Positions 1 to 6,017 of a DNA stretch of 11,497 bases are shown here, in pieces. The position numbers and the translations under genes were made by a program. How positions within the stretch are numbered: the stretch's first letter is position 1; each line of letters opens with the position of its first letter. Under the pieces are notes generated by a model. That model did not search any database, was not told the origin of the DNA, and worked only from the letters and a program-made list of their open reading frames with translations. Source of the stretch: an uncultured Treponema sp. (GTDB taxonomy: Bacteria; Spirochaetota; Spirochaetia; Treponematales; Treponemataceae); contig CAJPOL010000057.1 in assembly GCA_905372265.1 (NCBI GenBank), forward strand, positions 1-11,497, given 5' to 3'.

Positions 1-28
1 CTGTCCAAAAACTGAAGTTTTTGGACAG
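1..28. repeat. Perfect 12-bp inverted repeat (hairpin 1 of leader)
   Basis: Arm CTGTCCAAAAAC at 1-12 is the exact reverse complement of GTTTTTGGACAG at 17-28, with a 4-base TGAA loop. No T tract follows (next bases CCCCG), so it is not a standard intrinsic terminator on +. It starts at the first base of the window, so the element may continue to the left. It could be the end of an upstream unit or part of a dispersed intergenic repeat. Confidence 0.7.
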
Positions 29-41
29 CCCCGATTATTTA

Positions 42-66
42 CGTGTGCACGCATTATGCGCACACG
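42..66. repeat. Bulged inverted repeat (hairpin 2 of leader)
   Basis: CGTGTGC at 42-48 pairs with GCACACG at 60-66. Inside it GCA (51-53) pairs with TGC (57-59) around a TTA loop, leaving a 2-base AC bulge on the 5' side. This gives ten base pairs in 25 bases, GC-rich, with no T run after it. Confidence 0.6.
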
Positions 67-69
67 GCT

Positions 70-110
70 AAAAACTTTTTCGGAAGCGGAAGCTTCCTGC
101 AAAAGTTTTT
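70..110. repeat. Long hairpin abutting the panE ribosome binding site (hairpin 3)
   Basis: Outer arms AAAAACTTTT (70-79) and AAAAGTTTTT (101-110) are perfect complements. An inner stem GGAAGC (82-87)/GCTTCC (92-97) closes a GGAA loop, with a small internal loop between the stems. The 3' arm ends in five T and stops two bases before the AGGAG of the next gene (113-117). It could end transcription coming from the left, modulate translation of the reductase, or be a dispersed repeat. The sequence alone does not decide. Confidence 0.65.
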
Positions 111-122
111 ATAGGAGTTTAT

Positions 123-1055
123 ATGAAGATTGTAATTGCAGGTTCCGGCGCGATGGGATGCAGCTTCGGTTTTATGCTTCAAAAGAGCGGCAACGATGTT
201 ACGCTTCTTGACGGATGGCAGGATAATATTGAGGCGATACGTAAAAACGGATTACAACTGCATGACGGATCCGCTGCATTATCGGCAAAAATGGAAATCT
301 TTAAACCGGAAGAATTTAAGGGAACGGCTGATTTCGTTATCCTATTTGTGAAATCAATGCAGCTTGAAACTATGCTGTGCAGCATTAAACACGTACTTAC
401 AGAGAATACAAAAATATTATGCTTGCTGAACGGGCTCGGCCATATCGAAACGCTTAAAAAATATATCGCTCCTAAGAATATTTTTATGGGCGTTACGATT
501 GTAACGGCCGGTATGAACGGGCCGGGCAGCGCGGTGCTTTCCAGTCACGGTAAAACCGAAATTCAAAACATTGTGCCGGAAGGGAAAGAAGGCGCCGAAC
601 TGATTGTAGAAACGCTTAACACGGCAACCATGCCCGCGGTGTATTCCGATAATATTTTGTGGTCGATTTGGCGGAAAGCGGCGCTCAACGGCTCAATAAA
701 TAGCACTTGCACGATTATGGAATGCAATATGTTTGAACTTGGCAGTATTGCCGGGTGTAAAGATATGATGAAATGCATTATTTCCGAGTTTGCCGCAATT
801 GCAAAAACACAAGGCGTTACGCTTGATATCGATTCCGTAACCGATTACATATACGGCTTGACGCAGCCCGGCTTTGACGGCTCAAAGCACTATCCGTCGA
901 TGTATCAGGATTTAATCAAAAATCACCGGCTGACGGAAATAGACTTTTTAAACGGATATATTTCACGGAAAGGAAAAGAATTGCATATTCCAACGCCGTA
1001 TTGCGATTTGATTACCGTCTTTGTACACGGTAAAGAACAGCTTGCCGGATTATAA
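123..1055 (+). CDS. panE: 2-dehydropantoate 2-reductase (ApbA/PanE family)
   Basis: Predicted 310-aa cytoplasmic NADPH-dependent reductase that would convert ketopantoate to pantoate on the way to coenzyme A. Visible marks are an N-terminal Rossmann fold opening MKIVIAGSGAMG with GxGxxG at residues 7-12, the LNGLG segment at 102-106, and the family helix RKAALNGSIN at 184-193, supplying catalytic-type K185 and N189. The C-terminal substrate-side segment around 259-277 includes S259, Q262-D263, the TEID stretch at 271-274 (E272) and N277. Length is normal for the family. The ATG follows AGGAG (113-117) with a 5-base spacer. rsmG begins 9 bases after the stop, so the two are probably co-transcribed. 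No other pantothenate genes are nearby, so a different 2-oxo-acid substrate remains possible; the family assignment is firmer than the substrate. Confidence 0.85.
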   Translation: MKIVIAGSGAMGCSFGFMLQKSGNDVTLLDGWQDNIEAIRKNGLQLHDGSAALSAKMEIFKPEEFKGTADFVILFVKSMQLETMLCSIKHVLTENTKILCLLNGLGHIETLKKYIAPKNIFMGVTIVTAGMNGPGSAVLSSHGKTEIQNIVPEGKEGAELIVETLNTATMPAVYSDNILWSIWRKAALNGSINSTCTIMECNMFELGSIAGCKDMMKCIISEFAAIAKTQGVTLDIDSVTDYIYGLTQPGFDGSKHYPSMYQDLIKNHRLTEIDFLNGYISRKGKELHIPTPYCDLITVFVHGKEQLAGL

Positions 1056-1064
1056 CGTGGTAGT

Positions 1065-1766
1065 ATGAAATCAGATGCGCATGTTGTTGAACTTTTGCAG
1101 AAAGGCCTCGCCGCTTTGGAAATACCGGATGATGCAGAGCAGCTGCAAAAGTATCTTTTGCGGTATGTTCATGAACTTGAACTCTTTAATGCAGCTTTCA
1201 ATTTAATAAAAGCGGAGAATACCGATGAACTGGTGATAAAGCATATTTTTGATAGTCTTGCTCCATGGAAAATCATTGCGGAAAAAATTGATAGCCATAC
1301 TGATTCCCGCCCTTGTACTGTTGCCGATATCGGCTCGGGCGCAGGATTTCCGGGCATTCCGCTCGCGTGCCTTTTCTTACTGCGGAATCCCGACGTCGAA
1401 TTTACGCTGATTGAACGGATGAATAAGCGTTGCGCTGTTTTAGAAAACGTACGGGCAGTATTAGGCCTTTCCAATACATCGATTTTAGAAGTCGAAGCTG
1501 AAAAAGCGCCCGCAGATTATTTTGATATTGCAGTATTCAGAGCCTTCCGCCCCTTAGACCATACAATACTAAGAACGGTGCAAGGCAGAGTCCGCGCAGA
1601 CGGGTTATTGGCGGCTTATAAAGGAAAGCGGTGCGTAATTGAGGAAGAAATGAATGCGCTCGGATCGGATATGCCTGCATATTCCGTTATTCCGGTACAC
1701 GTGCCTTTCTGCGATTCGGAGCGTAACCTTGTCATTATCGGGAAGTCTTTGAGCTCCGCCGGATAA
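1065..1766 (+). CDS. rsmG: 16S rRNA (guanine-527-N7)-methyltransferase RsmG (GidB)
   Basis: Predicted 233-aa SAM-dependent methyltransferase that makes m7G527 in the 530 loop of 16S rRNA; loss of the family enzyme gives low-level streptomycin resistance in other bacteria. The RsmG hallmark KHIFDSL lies at 59-65, the SAM-binding motif DIGSGAGFPGIPL at 88-100, an acidic ribose-binding position at E117 (LIER), then FRAFRPL at 158-164, YKGKR at 185-189 and a terminal ERNLVII strand at 219-225. Length is about usual. The start has no clear Shine-Dalgarno sequence (only GTGG 5 bases upstream); translation may be coupled to panE, which ends 9 bases before. Its last 32 bases are antisense to the end of the minus-strand gene at 1735-2325. 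Confidence 0.95.
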   Translation: MKSDAHVVELLQKGLAALEIPDDAEQLQKYLLRYVHELELFNAAFNLIKAENTDELVIKHIFDSLAPWKIIAEKIDSHTDSRPCTVADIGSGAGFPGIPLACLFLLRNPDVEFTLIERMNKRCAVLENVRAVLGLSNTSILEVEAEKAPADYFDIAVFRAFRPLDHTILRTVQGRVRADGLLAAYKGKRCVIEEEMNALGSDMPAYSVIPVHVPFCDSERNLVIIGKSLSSAG

Positions 1767-2325
1767 ACCCCATACGGCTCGAACGGGGCCTGCCTAGCAC
1801 AGTGTTCAGCCGCAGCGTTGTATTTTCCGCAGCGATGATCGCTTCAATCTTTACCGGAACAGATTCCTGAAATTGCGCGGAAATACGGAGTTTACTGCCG
1901 ATATAGACAGCATTAACCGTCTTTACAGCTTGCGTTGCCTCAGCGGTATTTGTCGCGATAAGTAAAACAGTTACCGGCATAGTAAAGCCGTCAGGCTGTT
2001 GTGTCTCGTCTAAAAAGACATTCACATGTACTTTTGAATCGTGTTCCAGCGCTTCCAGCTGAATGGGAATTCCGTTGATTGTGCCGCTTTTTTTATCGGT
2101 TCTCAAAAAAAGTGAAAAGAGAATAAGAATACACACCACAACTATCGAAAACAGCATTGAACGGGAACCCTTTGTTGCCGTAAGACTTTTAAGCAATCCC
2201 TGCCGTTTTAAATAGTCAGGCTCATACATGCGCTGCACCGATTCGGGAGCGCGTTTCAGACGTTCCGCCCGGCTATACCGTAAATGTACCTGCCCGCTTT
2301 CAGATAATTCATGCCGATTATTCAT
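1735..2325 (-). CDS. Single-span membrane protein, conserved-hypothetical type
   Basis: A 196-aa protein I do not recognise. Residues 1-55 are basic and hydrophilic with no cleavable signal. One hydrophobic helix lies at about 57-74 (LFSIVVVCILILFSLFL), and the remaining ~120 residues are beta-rich, ending in an Arg/Ser-rich tail. The positive-inside rule suggests a cytoplasmic N terminus and periplasmic C-terminal domain. The ATG overlaps the stop of the upstream lipoprotein gene as ATGAATAA (8 bases), with GGAG nine bases ahead at 2335-2338, so translation is probably coupled. The two products may act together at the cell envelope. The 3' end overlaps rsmG tail to tail by 32 bases, leaving no spacer for a terminator between them. 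Confidence 0.75.
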   Translation of the reverse strand: MNNRHELSESGQVHLRYSRAERLKRAPESVQRMYEPDYLKRQGLLKSLTATKGSRSMLFSIVVVCILILFSLFLRTDKKSGTINGIPIQLEALEHDSKVHVNVFLDETQQPDGFTMPVTVLLIATNTAEATQAVKTVNAVYIGSKLRISAQFQESVPVKIEAIIAAENTTLRLNTVLGRPRSSRMGFIRRSSKTSR

Positions 2326-3550
2326 TCCCTACCGCTCCGATAATCTCATTGGTACGCCACCATACAACCGAAGCTTTCTCATCACCTGCAAGAAGAGCCG
2401 ATACGATCCCGGTAGGAGAAAGATTGAACGCATTATAGTTCAGTTCGGCAGCCGATACCGAAAGATTTCTTGTGTAGATTTTATTCGTTTTTAAATCGAT
2501 AAGCTCCAAAAGATACCCATCCTCAACCGGTATCGTCAAAAAGCACCAATTATTGGCGCTGACGCCTAAAAGATTGTACACTTGTTTGAACGGCTTTGCT
2601 CCGGAATCGGCATGATCATTGTTTTCATAGGGAGCAATATCAATTTTCCGCTCATACCGTTTCGTTTCAATATTGAAAATATAGAGATAGCTCTTATCAT
2701 AGCTGATACCGGCGCTTACCTGCGTTTCCGGATCGGTATCTTCACGGTAGTAATCAATTTTCAGATACAGCTTTTTTGTATTAAAGTCAGGTACAATTTT
2801 ATCAATAGCGGAAAAAATTTTTTTATCAGTACCGTATGGAGAAGGGAGATTATTCAGGGCGACGGGAATTTTATACAGTAAGTTACCGGCAGCATCGTAC
2901 CAGTACACCCTGATAAACTGTTCCGTTCTGCAAATGACGATAAGCCCATCGCCGGAATCGGTATACACTCCTTCGATCGGAGGAAACGGCGTACCGCCCG
3001 GACCTTCCTGTCCGATGGTATCAATAACTTCGCCTATGTCATTAAAATGAATAACGGTATCGCGTAATGCAAGATTTTCCGTTTGATCGTATTCAATTCG
3101 CTCATCTTTAACGGTATCGACGGCAAACAGATGCTTCTCGCCGGTAACAGTAAGATAAGAAGGATGGTTCAAAGGGTATACGATTGCCCTGCGGGTCATA
3201 ATTTTATCTTTTTGTTCGACATTGATAAAAGTAGGACACGGATTTTTATCGGGATTATAGTACAGCGCAAGCAAATCCCCAAAAGAAGTCATTTGCAGTA
3301 TTTTGCCGGAATTTGAGTTACTGAGATAAAATATTCCGTCTTCCATATATATCTGACTGTCAGGCCGTGTGTACGGGCTCTCCAGATGGAACAAATCCAT
3401 CTGATCTTCGAAATTGCCGTACTCGATGGAAAAGAGCGTTTCACGTTCCAATGTACCGGTCGTATTTTTCGTGCAGGCGGCGCAAAGAAGAAAAAATCCG
3501 CCGATAAAGAGTATTTGAGCTGTCCGTATGCGTCCTAGAGCGCTCTGCAT
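2318..3550 (-). CDS. Putative lipoprotein, probable beta-propeller fold
   Basis: A 410-aa predicted exported lipoprotein. From the chosen ATG (3550) a basic N terminus (R7, R9) leads to a hydrophobic stretch and a relaxed spirochaete-type lipobox, CAAC, with lipidated Cys at 26. The mature part carries repeated short beta-strand patterns such as DGIFYLSNSNSGKILQMTS, DGLIVICRT and KKLYLKIDYY, as in six-bladed NHL-type propellers and related spirochaete lipoproteins; no catalytic motif is seen. The frame is open 33 codons further upstream, but that start lacks an RBS and the best promoter lies inside the extension, whereas 3550 has TGAGG (3556-3560) with a 5-base spacer. It overlaps the next gene by 8 bases. 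The fold is inferred from strand pattern only; function unknown. Confidence 0.75.
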   Translation of the reverse strand: MQSALGRIRTAQILFIGGFFLLCAACTKNTTGTLERETLFSIEYGNFEDQMDLFHLESPYTRPDSQIYMEDGIFYLSNSNSGKILQMTSFGDLLALYYNPDKNPCPTFINVEQKDKIMTRRAIVYPLNHPSYLTVTGEKHLFAVDTVKDERIEYDQTENLALRDTVIHFNDIGEVIDTIGQEGPGGTPFPPIEGVYTDSGDGLIVICRTEQFIRVYWYDAAGNLLYKIPVALNNLPSPYGTDKKIFSAIDKIVPDFNTKKLYLKIDYYREDTDPETQVSAGISYDKSYLYIFNIETKRYERKIDIAPYENNDHADSGAKPFKQVYNLLGVSANNWCFLTIPVEDGYLLELIDLKTNKIYTRNLSVSAAELNYNAFNLSPTGIVSALLAGDEKASVVWWRTNEIIGAVGNE

Positions 3551-3579
3551 TACAACCTCACCATGAGCAAAATACTGAA

Positions 3580-3598
3580 AACAGGCCGATATCCTGTT
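3580..3598. promoter_or_regulatory. Inverted repeat in the lipoprotein 5' UTR, possible operator
   Basis: AACAGG (3580-3585) and CCTGTT (3593-3598) are perfect complements around a 7-base spacer. It lies just downstream of the transcription start expected from the promoter at 3608-3636 and about 30 bases before the start codon. It could be an operator or an RNA hairpin. Confidence 0.35.
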
Positions 3599-3607
3599 GC
3601 GTTTTCT

Positions 3608-3636
3608 ACAATAGAGGCGATTACCCTGCGTGTCAA
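3608..3636 (-). promoter_or_regulatory. Sigma70-type promoter for the lipoprotein unit
   Basis: Read on the minus strand, a perfect -35 TTGACA (3636-3631) is separated by exactly 17 bases from the -10-like TATTGT (3613-3608). Transcription would start near 3601, giving a leader of about 50 bases before the ATG at 3550. It would serve both the lipoprotein and the coupled membrane protein. Confidence 0.65.
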
Positions 3637-3687
3637 TATGCCCCAGCATGTAGGGCAGGGCAGCCGCATCGGAAATATTTTAAACGG

Positions 3688-3727
3688 TTGACCTACTCTA
3701 TACATTTACAAGAGAATACGGTAGAAT
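3688..3727 (+). promoter_or_regulatory. Weak candidate promoter for the Cys-rich membrane protein
   Basis: TTGACC (3688-3693) lies 18 bases before GAGAAT (3712-3717). A second -10-like hexamer, TAGAAT (3722-3727), is closer to the ATG and would give an almost leaderless transcript. Neither arrangement is strong. Confidence 0.3.
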
Positions 3728-3735
3728 ATAACATT

Positions 3736-3942
3736 ATGGTGTTGGAACTGATCATCACAGGTGCCGTTATTGTCTGCGCTGTGCTCTTTTTAGTCCGGCA
3801 GTATTACCGCGTTTTCTCCGGTAAAAGATCCGCATGCAGCTGCGGAACGGAAAAATATGCAATAAAAAACGGCAATCTACAGGGATGTTCATCATGCGGC
3901 GGTTGTTCCTGCTGCCGTAAGCCGAAAAACGGTGCGAAATAA
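3736..3942 (+). CDS. Small Cys-rich membrane protein, FeoB-associated-like
   Basis: A 68-aa protein with one N-terminal membrane helix (about residues 3-22), a short basic segment (RQYYRVFSGKR) and a Cys-rich tail. Tail cysteines are at about 34, 36, 51, 54, 57, 59 and 60, in CSC and CSSCGGCSCC groupings. This layout matches the FeoB-associated Cys-rich membrane protein family, small partners often found beside ferrous iron transporters; a metal-handling role is inference. I chose the internal ATG at 3736 because the helix begins directly after it. The frame can be opened from a TTG at 3688, but that codon is part of a promoter-like TTGACC and has no RBS. SD support is weak here too, so the start is uncertain. 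No feoA or feoB lies in the window. Confidence 0.6.
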   Translation: MVLELIITGAVIVCAVLFLVRQYYRVFSGKRSACSCGTEKYAIKNGNLQGCSSCGGCSCCRKPKNGAK

Positions 3943-3955
3943 GCATCCGGTTTTT
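3925..3955 (+). terminator. Probable intrinsic terminator after the Cys-rich gene
   Basis: AAAAACGGTGC (3925-3935) pairs with GCATCCGGTTTTT (3943-3955) across a 7-base GAAATAA loop, with two single-base bulges on the 3' arm. The stem overlaps the stop codon and ends in five T. The A-rich 5' arm could also act on the opposing rluA transcript, which ends 40 bases further right. Confidence 0.45.
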
Positions 3956-3994
3956 ATGGGATTAAGCTTACATGAGTCTTTCGGCTTGGCTACA

Positions 3995-4705
3995 TCAGTA
4001 GGTTTCAAGCTGTTGTATGATGCCGGTGTCTTCCAACAGCGCCATAAGAGCTGAACGGATATGTTCGGGGATGGGAACGGTAAAACGGCGCGGGCGTCCC
4101 CTTATAGGCAGTTGCAGACGGAATGCGCAGAGCTGGAGCTTTTTGATGCGGGCGCTTTTCCATAAAGCTTTATTAAGCCGGAAGTCTCCATGCTTATCAT
4201 CGCCTATCAAGGGATAGCCAATTCCGGCTAAATGAATACGGATTTGATGCATTCTGCCGGTATGCGGTATAGCGGAAAAAAGACAGTAATCTTCCCCGCC
4301 GGCAATAATCCGGTATGTTGTTGACGCCGGTTTTTCAATTCCGTTTTCTTTAATCGGCGTTACAACGGTTCCTGAAAGTTCCCCGGTGCTTTTAGAAGAT
4401 CGGAAGCAGAAAGCAAGATATTCCTTTTGTACTGTCTGAGAATCAAAAAGCTCTCTACATGAACGGGCTGCAGCTGCCGTCTTTGCCGTTATCAGTAATC
4501 CGGCGGTTTCTTTATCAAGACGGTGAACGGGAAAAATATCCGTACCAAGCTGTACTTTCAGGATGTCGGTCAGGCATGTTGAAACCTGCGCTCCGCCTTG
4601 GACGGAAAGGCCATAAGGTTTATTTACAATGCAAATTGCATCATCTTCATATACAATCGGGATGATTTTCTTTACAATGTCTGAGTGCAGTGAGGTGCTG
4701 TGCAT
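3995..4705 (-). CDS. RluA-family 23S rRNA/tRNA pseudouridine synthase
   Basis: Predicted 236-aa cytoplasmic enzyme that isomerises uridine to pseudouridine in structured RNA. The catalytic motif HRLDKETAGL lies at 61-70 with nucleophilic Asp64; it is preceded by NKPYGLSV at 28-35 and followed by the KEYLA strand near 94-98, the GRMHQIRIHL motif at 150-159 and GYPLIGDDKHG at 163-173. There is no N-terminal S4 domain, as in the short RluA/TruC-type members, so the exact RNA target cannot be assigned. The ATG at 4705 is preferred over a TTG at 4729. It has no Shine-Dalgarno sequence, but a TATACT box on the minus strand ends only 7 bases before it, consistent with a leaderless mRNA. The gene converges on the Cys-rich gene and is head to head with the one at 4721. 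Confidence 0.9.
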   Translation of the reverse strand: MHSTSLHSDIVKKIIPIVYEDDAICIVNKPYGLSVQGGAQVSTCLTDILKVQLGTDIFPVHRLDKETAGLLITAKTAAAARSCRELFDSQTVQKEYLAFCFRSSKSTGELSGTVVTPIKENGIEKPASTTYRIIAGGEDYCLFSAIPHTGRMHQIRIHLAGIGYPLIGDDKHGDFRLNKALWKSARIKKLQLCAFRLQLPIRGRPRRFTVPIPEHIRSALMALLEDTGIIQQLETY

Positions 4706-4708
4706 GGC

Positions 4709-4718
4709 AAGGAGTATA
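4709..4718. promoter_or_regulatory. Shared start signals between head-to-head genes
   Basis: On +, AAGGAG (4709-4714) is a strong RBS with a 6-base spacer to the ATG at 4721, and it decides that start over an upstream GTG at 4700. On -, TATACT (4718-4713) is a good -10 box placed so that transcription would begin at or next to the rluA ATG. No convincing -35 is seen for the minus promoter. The two signals share bases 4713-4714. Confidence 0.45.
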
Positions 4719-4720
4719 CG

Positions 4721-5920
4721 ATGAAACAAAAAAAAATACAGCCGGTATGCTGTTTTCTGTTTGTTTGCGTTTTTTGTATCGCATATCCGCTCGGCGCGGA
4801 ATTACTCACCGATTCCGCTTTCGGTTACATGATTGATTTACCGGAAGGCTTTCAACAGGTGAACAGCCGCGCCGCCTCCCGTTCTATGTACCAGCATACG
4901 CTTGTTCCGGTCGGCTTGCAAATAGCAGTATACCCGTACCGGCAATTTGCCGGAGCGGAACAAGCGGCAGCGCATATCACTTCTCAGCTGCATGCGGAAA
5001 GCAAAGCGCTCTATTTTTTGCGGCAAGGCAGTCCGGCTATTGCTTCTCATATCAGCTTTACCAGTTATAATCAAAAACAAGCCGGCTGGCTGTTAGTGCT
5101 GCCGCTTCCCAATGAAAAAGGCTGGCTTTCTGTAACAACCTATAGCGCAGCGGAGAAGGCTTCCGAATACGAACCTTTAATGATATCGACGCTTGATGCC
5201 GTTTTTACCGGTAGGCAGTCTTTTTTTGAGCCCGGCCCTATGATGCAGGCAGTATTCCCTAAAACAGGATCGGTAAAAAAGGATACGCACTTTAACGGAA
5301 AAAAAATTACCCTCTATTTTGACCGTTCGGACTCTGAAGCAAACCAAGCGGTGATAGACCGCGAATTTGCCGTTTTAACGCTCTATTTAAATTCTTCCTT
5401 ACAGGAGAAAGCATGGAAACGGTATTACCGGCTTATTTACCGTGACAGCTGGAGCCGCTGCCGCTATATTCCGCTTATGATCGAAAAAGAGCTTATTGAT
5501 GTTGCGGAAGGAGGAAAACGTCCGTCCGCAGAAAAAGTCGCTTCTGCTGTGCTTGAATGGCTCCAGGCTTTTCAGTACGCAAGAGATCAAAACGGAGCGG
5601 ATTTTTTAAATATACCGGCGCTCTGTACCGATAGAAGCGGCGACTGCGACAGCAGGGCTCTGCTGATGGCGCTCATTCTGCAGCAATGTAATATCGACTC
5701 GATCCTTTTGATAGCGCCTCAACACAAGCATGCAGTCGCTGCAGTCGACTGCATAGGGGAGGGGGCTCGCTTTCGGCATAACGGAAAGCGGTATCTCCTT
5801 GCGGAAACAACCGCTCAGGTACCGATCGGCCGTATTGCACAAGAAATGGCCGACCAATCCGACTGGTTCGCTGTCGATTGGTACCAACTTCCGTCAGAGA
5901 ACGAATACACGCTCCAGTAG
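4721..5920 (+). CDS. Exported transglutaminase-like (papain-fold) protein
   Basis: A 399-aa predicted secreted or periplasmic protein. The basic start MKQKK, hydrophobic core and PLGA|E at 23-27 form a signal peptide, with likely cleavage after Ala26. Residues ~27-170 and ~170-270 look like two structural domains of unknown type. The C-terminal part resembles the transglutaminase-like core: SGDCDSRALLMALIL with Cys309 at the start of a helix, then HKHAVAAVD with His337 (or His335), then YLLAETT, where Glu362 sits at the usual third triad position, often Asp. Family members include proteases, cross-linking enzymes and amidases; the substrate is unknown. AAGGAG (4709-4714) sets the ATG. The cyclase pair follows on the same strand after 97 bases, so a shared transcript is possible. 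Confidence 0.75.
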   Translation: MKQKKIQPVCCFLFVCVFCIAYPLGAELLTDSAFGYMIDLPEGFQQVNSRAASRSMYQHTLVPVGLQIAVYPYRQFAGAEQAAAHITSQLHAESKALYFLRQGSPAIASHISFTSYNQKQAGWLLVLPLPNEKGWLSVTTYSAAEKASEYEPLMISTLDAVFTGRQSFFEPGPMMQAVFPKTGSVKKDTHFNGKKITLYFDRSDSEANQAVIDREFAVLTLYLNSSLQEKAWKRYYRLIYRDSWSRCRYIPLMIEKELIDVAEGGKRPSAEKVASAVLEWLQAFQYARDQNGADFLNIPALCTDRSGDCDSRALLMALILQQCNIDSILLIAPQHKHAVAAVDCIGEGARFRHNGKRYLLAETTAQVPIGRIAQEMADQSDWFAVDWYQLPSENEYTLQ

Positions 5921-5960
5921 ATACCGGAGACCGGTCATTGTACTATCATTGCATGTAGAG

Positions 5961-5980
5961 GAACCGCTAAGAACCGCAAA
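5961..5980. repeat. Tandem 10-bp direct repeat upstream of the cyclase operon
   Basis: GAACCGCTAA (5961-5970) is followed directly by GAACCGCAAA (5971-5980), one mismatch in ten. The 10-bp period places both copies on nearly the same face of the helix. A partial inverse, CGGTT (5985-5989), follows. It may be a regulator site for the receptor operon. No clear -35/-10 pair is seen in 5921-6017. Confidence 0.45.
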
Positions 5981-5989
5981 CTATCGGTT

Positions 5990-6005
5990 TGTTCTGTAAA
6001 GAACA
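5990..6005. repeat. Short hairpin just upstream of the first cyclase RBS
   Basis: TGTTCT (5990-5995) pairs with AGAACA (6000-6005) around a GTAA loop. It ends three bases before the AAGGA (6009-6013) that serves the ATG at 6018. It could influence translation initiation, but a 6-bp stem is short. Confidence 0.35.
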
Positions 6006-6017
6006 GGTAAGGATACA

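Noticed and set aside
1169..1474. 101-aa minus-strand open frame inside rsmG
   Set aside because: It lies wholly antisense to the conserved methyltransferase core, whose motifs are intact on +, and shows no recognisable domain.
1768..1790. CCCC...GGGG inverted repeat near the convergent rsmG junction as a terminator
   Set aside because: The stem is only four pairs around a 13-base loop and has no real T tract; it also lies in coding sequence of the minus-strand gene.
2228..2881. Two + strand open frames (88 and 99 aa) opposite the lipoprotein and membrane-protein genes
   Set aside because: Shadows of the minus-strand genes, with no RBS and no recognisable domains.
5923..5935. ACCGG-AGA-CCGGT hairpin after the transglutaminase-like stop as a terminator
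   Set aside because: Five-bp stem with a 3-base loop and no T run, so termination before the cyclase operon is not supported.
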